Shown here in pieces: positions 6,838-12,652 of a stretch of DNA of 12,652 bases (its first letter is position 1; the number at the start of each line of letters is the position of its first letter). The notes under the pieces were generated by a model. The model saw only the letters and a list, made by a program, of their open reading frames with translations. It did no database searches and was not told where the DNA came from. Position numbers and translations under genes: made by a program. Source of the DNA: Candidatus Zixiibacteriota bacterium (GTDB taxonomy: Bacteria > Zixibacteria > MSB-5A5 > GN15 > JAAZOE01); assembly GCA_028700875.1 (NCBI GenBank), contig JAQVRW010000046.1:1-12652 (forward strand), read 5' to 3'.

Positions 6838-7787
6838 AGGCTCGGATTCACTATATGTTCGTCCGCAACGGCGTACGCCTCGAATGGGAGTTGCGCTCCG
6901 GCGGCGAACGCTTTGATGTTTTCCAGCAACTGCCCGCGGCTGTCAACGCCGACCAGGACACAATTTATCTCAGCGATGCTTTTGACAAAACCAAGCGCCG
7001 CCTCCTGCGGCGATATTCCGCCACGCTCCGCGTCCTGCCGCAGACGCGCGAGATACGGCCGGGCCGTCTCGAGATGTTCGGGGACATCCTCCGGGGCCAT
7101 GAGCAACAACCCCTGCAGAAACGTCGACCGAGTATGGATTTCGATTCCTCGCTTTTTTAACTCGCTCAGATGGCCGTCGCGAACCAATCGCTGGTCAAAG
7201 AGATTAACCGGCAGTTGAATCAGATCAATCTGGTACCGGGCGAGAATAGCGTCTATCTGCCCGGCGGTATAGACCGAAACGCCTATCTTTTCCACTTTTC
7301 CGGCCGTTTTCAAGGCGATCATCGCATCCATCAACTGTTCCCCGCCGGGCGATAGCAGGTTCTCGGCATTATGAACCAGAAGACCATAGATTCTTTTTTG
7401 GCCAAGACGGGCCAGCGATTCCCGAAATGAACGCCTCAGCCGGTCGCCATAGGTCGAGGCTATATTATCGGTCCCGAAGACCGGCGTCTTGGTGACGATT
7501 CGGAACCGGTGTTGGCGGGGAAGCGCCTGTCCCAAAACCGTTTCGCTGTCGCCATAGGCAGGGGCCGTGTCGATCACACGCATTCCGTTTTCGTCGGAGG
7601 CGGCAAGGATATCGCGGACCTCATCAATGTCGGTTTTCCCCTGTTTATTAGCGATGCCGTAGTCCATGCCGAACTGCGCGGTTCCCAAACCAAGTCGCGA
7701 CAGGGGGGGCCCGACTTTGGGCGTCGCGGCCGTTGCCTTTGTCTTTTTCGAGAGAGTCTCCATACTCGCCGGAAACCTAAGCGTCAT
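6813..7787 (-). CDS. Aldo/keto reductase
   Basis: This is a cytoplasmic NAD(P)H-dependent reductase of the aldo/keto reductase superfamily, with a TIM-barrel fold and 324 residues from the chosen start. The full catalytic tetrad is visible: D73 and Y78 in IDTAPAYGDSE (72-82), K100 in IVTKTP (97-102) and H139 in LLVHN (136-140). The barrel begins at LSRLGLGTAQFG (29-40). Motifs such as KIGVSVY (167-173) and QLPVNLFDQR (191-200) fit the bacterial open-ended subgroup often found in sugar clusters. Starts at 7787 and 7763 both lack a good ribosome site; the first 25 or so residues are not conserved-looking, so 7763 is also plausible. The frame stays open to 7934, but that part has no protein-like character and holds a hairpin. 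It is the first gene of a coupled set running through pseF. Confidence 0.87.
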   Translation of the reverse strand: MTLRFPASMETLSKKTKATAATPKVGPPLSRLGLGTAQFGMDYGIANKQGKTDIDEVRDILAASDENGMRVIDTAPAYGDSETVLGQALPRQHRFRIVTKTPVFGTDNIASTYGDRLRRSFRESLARLGQKRIYGLLVHNAENLLSPGGEQLMDAMIALKTAGKVEKIGVSVYTAGQIDAILARYQIDLIQLPVNLFDQRLVRDGHLSELKKRGIEIHTRSTFLQGLLLMAPEDVPEHLETARPYLARLRQDAERGGISPQEAALGFVKSIAEINCVLVGVDSRGQLLENIKAFAAGAQLPFEAYAVADEHIVNPSLWNTTNKN

Positions 7788-7930
7788 CGAGTCTTGTATC
7801 CACAAAAACTTTGCCCGGCAGTCAAAAACGTGGCCTTTTTCGCCGCTGGCCAAAATGGAACCGGGTGCATCTTCGATAACGCGTGAAGGAGGATGCACCC
7901 GGCGAGATACATAAACGACTGAGTAGGATA
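7788..7930 (-). other. 143-base spacer between pseC and the aldo/keto reductase gene
   Basis: Nothing here looks coding, although a frame is open on the minus strand. The spacer holds an 11-base-pair hairpin, then a small hairpin followed by TTTTT. Next comes a TTGACT sequence (7820-7825, minus strand) that could be a -35 box. The possible -10 (GATACA, 7795-7800) lies 19 bases further on and matches only three of six consensus positions. I regard a promoter for the redox genes as possible but weakly supported. It would place the transcript start close to the 7787 ATG and would favour the start at 7763. Confidence 0.45.
7824..7902 (-). terminator. Candidate terminator or attenuator after pseC
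   Basis: On the minus strand a perfect 11-base inverted repeat CCGGGTGCATC / GATGCACCCGG (arms 7892-7902 and 7861-7871, loop of 20) begins 28 bases after the pseC stop. It is followed by a partly T-rich stretch (TTCCATTTT). A second small hairpin TGGCC/GGCCA (7848-7852 and 7831-7835) then leads in two bases to five Ts (7824-7828). The position right after a stop codon is typical of a terminator. The T-tracts are weak and the loop is long, so partial termination, transcript stabilisation or a protein-binding site are alternatives. Confidence 0.4.
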
Positions 7931-9169
7931 TCAACTGCGATACGCTGGCTGGCGCTGACTGACCAGCGCCGCTTCCAGCTCTGAAACCACCCTTTTTATG
8001 TCAGAGAAACTTAATTCGGGATACATCGGAAGGCTCAAGGCCCCCGCGTAATACGTTTCAACCTGCGGCAGTTTGCGGCCGTTGTCCGTTTCCAAACCGC
8101 GATAATACGGTTGGAGGTGGACCGGGATATAATGAACCTGGGTGCCGATTCCATTGGCTCGCAGGCGGTTCATTACCGCCGCCCGGGAGATTCCCAGGCG
8201 TTCGAAGGCGATCGATACCACATAGAGGTGATAGGCATGTTCGATATTGGGCCGAACAGCCAACGGCTGCACCAGGCCATCTGTGAACGTCCGGCTCAGC
8301 AGATCCACATAGGCGGCGGCGATTTCGCGTCGGCGGGTCAGCGACTGCCGCAGACGGGTCAATTGTGACGATCCCAACGCCGCCTGAAGGTCGGTCAGCC
8401 GGTAGTTGTACCCGAGATCGGTCATCTCATAATACCATGGGTTGGGGATACCATCGGGCGAATGAGCCGCTTCGGGATCGGCGAATTCCTGGCGCCGGAT
8501 GCCGTGACTGCGGAACAAGCGCAGGCGGTCGGCCAGGTCTTTGTGGTTGGTGACGACGGCTCCGCCCTCGCCCATGGCGATATGTTTGACCGGATGGAAG
8601 GAGAAGACGGTCAAGTCGCTGTGAGGATTATTGCCTACGGCGTATCGTTGCCCGTTGTCGTTATAGGCCGCTCCCAGGGCATGGCAGGCGTCATCCACCA
8701 GCCAGGCGCCGTGCCGGTTGGCCAGGTCGTAGAGGGTGGGCAGATCGGCCGGTTGTCCGGCAAAGTGCACCGGAATGATGGCCTTGATTTTCTGTTCAGC
8801 ATCCTGTTCCAACAGGGCGGCGACGGCGGCCGGATCGATCAGGCCGGTGGCCGCGTCGATATCGGCGAAGAGGACGTCGGCGCCCATAAAACAGGCACAG
8901 TTGGCGGTCGCGACAAAGGTGTTGGAGGGGACGATGACGGCGTCATCGGGCCCCAGGCCCAAAGTCAACATCGCCAGATGCAGCGCGGCCGTGCCGCTGG
9001 AGCAGGCGACCGCTTCGCGGGCGCCGAGATAATCGGCCAGGTTGTCTTCGAAGGCCGGAACCGCCGGACCCTGGGTCAGCCAGTCGGAGCGAAGCACCTC
9101 CGTGACGGCGTCGATGTCTTCCTGAGTGATGTGCTGTCGGCTGTAGGGGAGGAAGGTGGAATCGTCCAT
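7931..9169 (-). CDS. pseC: PseC: PLP-dependent aminotransferase of the pseudaminic acid pathway
   Basis: PseC transfers an amino group from glutamate to C-4 of the PseB product, giving UDP-4-amino-4,6-dideoxy-N-acetyl-beta-L-altrosamine. It belongs to the DegT/DnrJ/EryC1 (sugar aminotransferase) family and is 412 residues long, near the usual size. Visible features are the LPYSRQHITQEDIDAV start (7-22), SDWLTQGP (28-35), SSGTAALHLAM (57-67), the pyridoxal-ring aspartate in VDDACHALG (158-166) and the PLP lysine K195 in FSFHPVKHIAMGEGG (189-203). The SFHPVK form is characteristic of PseC-like enzymes. The ATG at 9169 lies two bases after the pseB stop, with AGGAG ten bases upstream. A longer in-frame start at 9241 would place 24 unconserved residues inside the end of pseB and was rejected. 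Confidence 0.95.
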   Translation of the reverse strand: MDDSTFLPYSRQHITQEDIDAVTEVLRSDWLTQGPAVPAFEDNLADYLGAREAVACSSGTAALHLAMLTLGLGPDDAVIVPSNTFVATANCACFMGADVLFADIDAATGLIDPAAVAALLEQDAEQKIKAIIPVHFAGQPADLPTLYDLANRHGAWLVDDACHALGAAYNDNGQRYAVGNNPHSDLTVFSFHPVKHIAMGEGGAVVTNHKDLADRLRLFRSHGIRRQEFADPEAAHSPDGIPNPWYYEMTDLGYNYRLTDLQAALGSSQLTRLRQSLTRRREIAAAYVDLLSRTFTDGLVQPLAVRPNIEHAYHLYVVSIAFERLGISRAAVMNRLRANGIGTQVHYIPVHLQPYYRGLETDNGRKLPQVETYYAGALSLPMYPELSFSDIKRVVSELEAALVSQRQPAYRS

Positions 9170-9171
9170 GA

Positions 9172-10392
9172 CTATTTCACTCCTGTCAGGGTTGGGGTCG
9201 ATTCGGTGAGGGGCGCGGCAGTCTGCTGTCTCCGGGCCCAACGGTCACCCTCGCTGAGCCAGGCCGGGACCGGCTCGGCGGCATCCTCGGTTCCCCGGAT
9301 GAGCGTGATTTTGCTCCCGCCGGTATTGGCCGCCGGCGGCGATTTCCACTCGAGAGCGGGGTCGATATGCCGCCGGATCAATTCCCTGATGTCCGGCACC
9401 GACAACCAGCGGCTGTTGGTGTCGCTGGCGTAATGGTATCCTTCGGGACACGGGCGGCCGTCGAATTCGGCCGCATAATCATTCACATTCCATAACGGCA
9501 TGGTCGGGAGGATGACGAAATACTTGGCGAATTCGAGCGTATGCAGCGCATCGGTGGCGGTGATCATCTCTTCGTGGAGCTTTTCCCCGGGACGAATCCC
9601 GATAATCTTTTTCTCGCACTCGGGGGCGATCGCCTCGGCCATGTCCATGATCCGATAGCTGGGAATGCGAGGGACGAAAATCTCGCCGCCCCACATGTTG
9701 GCCAGGGCGTACATGACCAGTTCGATTCCCTCTTGGAGGGTGATGTTGAAACGGGTCATGCGGGCATCGGTAATCGGCAAGATTCCCTCGCGCCGTTTGT
9801 CGAGGAAGAAGGGGACGACGCTGCCGCGGCTGCCCATGACGTTGCCGTAGCGCACCACGGAAAACAAAATGTCGTGTTTTCCCCGGAAATGGTTGGCCGA
9901 GACGAAGAACTTATCGGAACAAAGCTTGGTGGCTCCGTAGAGGTTGATCGGCGCGGCGGCCTTATCGGTGGACAACGCGACAACCCGCTGGACGCCTCGG
10001 TCGATGGCCGTTTCGATGACGTTTTGGGCGCCGATGATATTGGTCTTGATCGCCTCGAAGGGATTGTATTCGGCGGCCGGAACCTGCTTCAGGGCGGCGG
10101 CATGGACGACGACATCGACGTCCTCCATGGCCCGATACAGCCGTTCCTTGTCCCGCACGTCGCCGATGAAATACCGCAGTTGCGGGAATTTATCGCGGGG
10201 AAAGGCCTGAGCCATCTCGAATTGTTTCAGTTCATCGCGGGAGTAGATAATGACCCGCCGCACGTCGCCGAAATTTTCCAGCAGGGTGGCGGCGAATTTT
10301 CGGCCGAATGAGCCGGTGCCTCCCGTGATGAGAATCGATCTTCCCGACAGCAGCGGGATCAAGCGATGTTTCCATTCCGATATATTCAACAT
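9172..10392 (-). CDS. pseB: PseB: UDP-N-acetylglucosamine 4,6-dehydratase (inverting), with extended C-terminus
   Basis: PseB starts the pathway by converting UDP-GlcNAc to the 4-keto-6-deoxy sugar with inversion at C-5. It is an extended SDR of the FlaA1 type. The NAD(P) loop is ITGGTGSFG (22-30). HAAALKQVP (97-105) and the catalytic set STDKAAAPINLYGATKL (141-157) follow. D143, K144 and Y152 have the same relative spacing as D132, K133 and Y141 in Helicobacter FlaA1. RPGEKLHEEM (267-276) is also typical. The family usually ends near 330-345 residues, soon after a motif like YASDTNSRWLS (321-331). This protein runs to 406, adding about 65 residues rich in Pro, Ala, Thr and charged residues. 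The gene starts 22 bases after the export gene, with GGAAGGAAG nine bases before the ATG. Confidence 0.95.
   Translation of the reverse strand: MLNISEWKHRLIPLLSGRSILITGGTGSFGRKFAATLLENFGDVRRVIIYSRDELKQFEMAQAFPRDKFPQLRYFIGDVRDKERLYRAMEDVDVVVHAAALKQVPAAEYNPFEAIKTNIIGAQNVIETAIDRGVQRVVALSTDKAAAPINLYGATKLCSDKFFVSANHFRGKHDILFSVVRYGNVMGSRGSVVPFFLDKRREGILPITDARMTRFNITLQEGIELVMYALANMWGGEIFVPRIPSYRIMDMAEAIAPECEKKIIGIRPGEKLHEEMITATDALHTLEFAKYFVILPTMPLWNVNDYAAEFDGRPCPEGYHYASDTNSRWLSVPDIRELIRRHIDPALEWKSPPAANTGGSKITLIRGTEDAAEPVPAWLSEGDRWARRQQTAAPLTESTPTLTGVK
9180..9184 (-). promoter_or_regulatory. Ribosome binding site of pseC
   Basis: AGGAG lies ten bases before the ATG at 9169, inside the last codons of pseB. 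It decides the pseC start in favour of MDDSTF over the longer open frame beginning at 9241. Confidence 0.65.
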
Positions 10393-10401
10393 GACCTTGA
10401 T

Positions 10402-10410
10402 CTTCCTTCC
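10402..10410 (-). promoter_or_regulatory. Ribosome binding site of pseB
   Basis: The purine run GGAAGGAAG lies nine bases before the pseB ATG, in the 22-base gap after the export gene. This suggests strong independent initiation of pseB on the shared message. Confidence 0.6.
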
Positions 10411-10414
10411 CGGG

Positions 10415-12652
10415 TCACAACCGGTCGATGATTAAGATTGAGGTGGCCACACCGGTGAGGACCGAGGCCCCGGCGGTGATGTATTTCAGCCAGTCATGGT
10501 CTTTCTTGATTTCCGTGGGGACGACGATGACGTCGCCGAGGTCGGCGCGACGGCCCAGGACGCCGCCGGAGGCATACACCCGGCCGTTGGCTTTCACCAG
10601 GCGGGTTTGTCCTTTATCGGCCCGCTTGGAAAACCCACCGGCCTGCTGCAGGTAATAATTGACCGATTTCCCCGGTTCATAAGCTATGGTCCCATTGGCG
10701 CATACCTCGCCCATCACGGTGATGCCGCTGGGGGTTTGGGGGATATAAATATAGTCGCCGGTTTGAAGCTTGATATTCCCCTCGGCGCCCTTGGAAGGCA
10801 GAAGCTTATCCGTATCGACGATGAGCCGTTCCATGGTCTGCGGTTTCAGGTCCATCGTCTCCACGATCTTATAATTGCCGTTGGAATCGGTGATGAACGG
10901 CTGAGCGGTGGCGACGATCGTGTTGATGTCCTGGCGCTCAAGGTCAGTGGTGATGGCTTTTCGGCGGAAGACGATGCCGTTGGGGTAGGCTTTCATCGTG
11001 AATCCCCCCGCCCGCGTGAGCAGGTCGTAGAGGGTCTCATCCTTGCCCGTCAACGAATAGGTGCCGGGAAAGGTAATCTCGCCTTCGATCACGACATTCC
11101 GATGAAGCTGGTAACCCGGGGTTTTGCGGATGAACAACTGGTCGCTTTCGGCCAGGGGCATATCCAGGCCCTGTGGACGCCGATCCAGCGGCACATTCAA
11201 GACCGCGGTAGCGCCGAGACTGTCGATCCGGGCCAACTCGGCCGAGAGCATATACCCGCTTTCGGTCAGGTTGCCGGCCAAAAAGATCAAATCGGAGACG
11301 GTCATCCTGTCGTAGAGGGGATACTTGCCCGGCCGTTGCACGAGGCCGTCGATATATACGTATTTTTTCCGCTCCACGTCATCGGTGCTGTACACGTAGA
11401 GCGAGTCCAGATTTTCCAATTGTACATTATATGAGGGGTTGCCGGTCAGGGCGCTGTCGAGTTTTACCGCCACGATTTCGACCCGGCCGTCATCATGATG
11501 CCGATACAGGTCGGCCCGGTCGCGATAGACGTTCTTGGGGAGCAACTGACCCTTGTCGATAAGGTCGGCCACCCGCATGCCGTCGACCCGTTCGAACGTT
11601 CCGGGATGCTTGACTTGTCCGTTGACCCAGACCACGTTCTGACGCATCTGGTAGATGGAAAAGACCGACAGGTCGTCGCCGTCGGCCAAGGACAGGTCCG
11701 TCTTGTCGGGCCGGGCAAAGTCCAAATCGACCACTTCGCGGGCGTCATTTTGGGCTATCCGGTCGAGCATCAACCGTCCCAGGTAAGCCTCGGCGGCCGC
11801 GCCGCCGGCCAGACCCAACAGGTCGGAAACTTTTTCGCCGCCGACCAGCTCATAGATGCCGGGTCGTTTGACCGACCCGCGCACCGTCGCCTGCGGCCCC
11901 GCGAGGGGAACGAAGACGACGTCGCCGGATTGAAGCGGCAGGTCGCATTTCTTGTCGCCATATAACAGGAAGTCGTAAAGATCGACCATCGTGGTCTGAG
12001 ACTGGCGAATCAGCTTGATGCGGCGGAAAGAACCGTTGGCGGTCGGTCCTCCGGCGGCATAAAGGGCGTTGAACAGCGACGATAAAGACGATATGGCGTA
12101 TCCGCCGGGTGATTGAACCTCGCCATAAACGAACACTTTGATAGTTCGAATCTTGCCCAGCGTCACCTTTTTCTGATATCCGGTGTACACCTGATTCAAA
12201 TGGTTGTCCAACCGGCTTTCGAATTCGGACAGGGTCAGGCCCCACGCCGGGATTTCCCCGACTTTGGGGATGAAGACCGTCCCTTGACGGTCGACGGTCA
12301 GGTTCCATTCCTGCTGGACCCGTCCCCACAAGCTGATGATCAGGTTATCTCCCGGCCCCAGACGATAATCCTCCGGGATCTGCGCGGTATTGACTTCGCC
12401 GACCTGAGGGTTTTCGAAAAGGTCCTGGCCGAAACGGCGGACTTGGGATGCCTGAGGCAGCACCAACTGCGGGTCGGCCATCGCCTTAGCCTTGGTTGGT
12501 TGTCCGTCGGCCGGGGAGCTTTTCCCGGCGATCGCATTCATGTCGGGCGCGCTTTCCGGCTCCGGGTCGTACATCTGCGGTGAGGCGTACGAGCCGGAAC
12601 CGGTCGGCGGCAGAGATTGTTTCTGCCGAATCAGTCGGTTAATCTCCTGATC
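10415..12652 (-). CDS. Wza-type polysaccharide export protein with six SLBB repeats (5' end outside window)
   Basis: The frame is open to the window edge, so the start and any lipoprotein signal are missing; 745 residues are visible. An N-terminal disordered region precedes a Poly_export domain (about 95-165, opening YRLGPGDNLIISLWG). Six SLBB-like repeats follow, each with a V-x-G-x-V-x-x-P-G type core, beginning near 171, 255, 340, 431, 519 and 644. The last core is degenerate (VMGEVCANG). A hydrophobic helix at about 721-740 near the C-terminus could insert in the outer membrane, as the C-terminal helix of E. coli Wza does. The protein is roughly twice the length of E. coli Wza and much richer in SLBB units. 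It probably forms the periplasmic and outer-membrane channel for the glycan assembled with pseudaminic acid. It lies 22 bases upstream of pseB. Confidence 0.9.
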   Translation of the reverse strand, partial: DQEINRLIRQKQSLPPTGSGSYASPQMYDPEPESAPDMNAIAGKSSPADGQPTKAKAMADPQLVLPQASQVRRFGQDLFENPQVGEVNTAQIPEDYRLGPGDNLIISLWGRVQQEWNLTVDRQGTVFIPKVGEIPAWGLTLSEFESRLDNHLNQVYTGYQKKVTLGKIRTIKVFVYGEVQSPGGYAISSLSSLFNALYAAGGPTANGSFRRIKLIRQSQTTMVDLYDFLLYGDKKCDLPLQSGDVVFVPLAGPQATVRGSVKRPGIYELVGGEKVSDLLGLAGGAAAEAYLGRLMLDRIAQNDAREVVDLDFARPDKTDLSLADGDDLSVFSIYQMRQNVVWVNGQVKHPGTFERVDGMRVADLIDKGQLLPKNVYRDRADLYRHHDDGRVEIVAVKLDSALTGNPSYNVQLENLDSLYVYSTDDVERKKYVYIDGLVQRPGKYPLYDRMTVSDLIFLAGNLTESGYMLSAELARIDSLGATAVLNVPLDRRPQGLDMPLAESDQLFIRKTPGYQLHRNVVIEGEITFPGTYSLTGKDETLYDLLTRAGGFTMKAYPNGIVFRRKAITTDLERQDINTIVATAQPFITDSNGNYKIVETMDLKPQTMERLIVDTDKLLPSKGAEGNIKLQTGDYIYIPQTPSGITVMGEVCANGTIAYEPGKSVNYYLQQAGGFSKRADKGQTRLVKANGRVYASGGVLGRRADLGDVIVVPTEIKKDHDWLKYITAGASVLTGVATSILIIDRL

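Noticed and set aside
7788..7934. 49-residue N-terminal extension of the aldo/keto reductase
   Set aside because: The region has a strong hairpin and a residue mix unlike the enzyme family, and would overlap the pseC stop; it is better read as a spacer.
9170..9241. 24-residue N-terminal extension of PseC
   Set aside because: It falls inside the end of pseB and has no family similarity; AGGAG at 9180-9184 and the junction after the pseB stop support the ATG at 9169.
8462..9433. Long plus-strand open frame (323 codons) opposite pseC and pseB
   Set aside because: It lies fully antisense to two well-recognised enzymes. Its translation is Gly/Asp/Val-rich low complexity with no motif, as expected for the complement of GC-rich coding DNA.
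10496..11434. Plus-strand open frame of 312 codons opposite the export gene
   Set aside because: It is a mirror of the SLBB repeats on the other strand, without a family motif or a ribosome site.
1..12652. CRISPR arrays, tRNA or rRNA genes, transposases, prophage genes or a defence system
   Set aside because: No direct-repeat array, tRNA-like cloverleaf, rRNA sequence, or transposase, integrase or nuclease motif was seen; all coding capacity belongs to glycan synthesis and export.

Overview
The window is one stretch of a surface-glycan locus from a diderm (outer-membrane) bacterium. All twelve genes lie on the minus strand, so transcription runs from high to low coordinates. By eye the G+C content is in the high fifties percent. 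The lineage cannot be fixed from sequence alone; the very long multi-SLBB export protein and the diverged proteins fit an uncultivated or little-studied Gram-negative phylum better than a model proteobacterium.

In transcription order the layout is as follows. At the right edge is a Wza-type polysaccharide export protein with six SLBB repeats, its N-terminus outside the window (10415-12652). Next come pseB (9172-10392) and pseC (7931-9169), which make the 4-amino-4,6-dideoxy altrosamine precursor of pseudaminic acid. A 143-base spacer with a strong hairpin separates them from three redox enzymes: an aldo/keto reductase (6813-7787), a Gfo/Idh/MocA-like oxidoreductase (5923-6837) and an SDR (5160-5930). 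pseF, the CMP-pseudaminic acid synthetase, overlaps the SDR gene (4480-5163). After a 178-base spacer with palindromes come pseG (3219-4301), pseH (2678-3232) and pseI (1547-2599). A Wzx-like flippase (238-1533) and the start of another membrane protein, possibly the Wzy polymerase or a ligase (1-231), end the window.

All six known pseudaminic acid enzymes (B, C, H, G, I, F) are present and appear intact, with their key residues visible. The cell should therefore be able to turn UDP-GlcNAc into CMP-pseudaminic acid. The flanking export protein and flippase suggest that the sugar enters a capsule, exopolysaccharide or O-antigen rather than only flagellin. No glycosyltransferase is in the window, so the enzyme that attaches the sugar must lie outside it.

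The least explained part is the block of three redox genes between pseC and pseF. None of the known pseudaminic acid steps needs them, and they are translationally coupled to each other and to pseF. They are the best candidates for making a modified pseudaminic acid or a donor for its decoration. The two long spacers carry secondary-structure candidates, including a pseudoknot-compatible pair of inverted repeats upstream of pseG.
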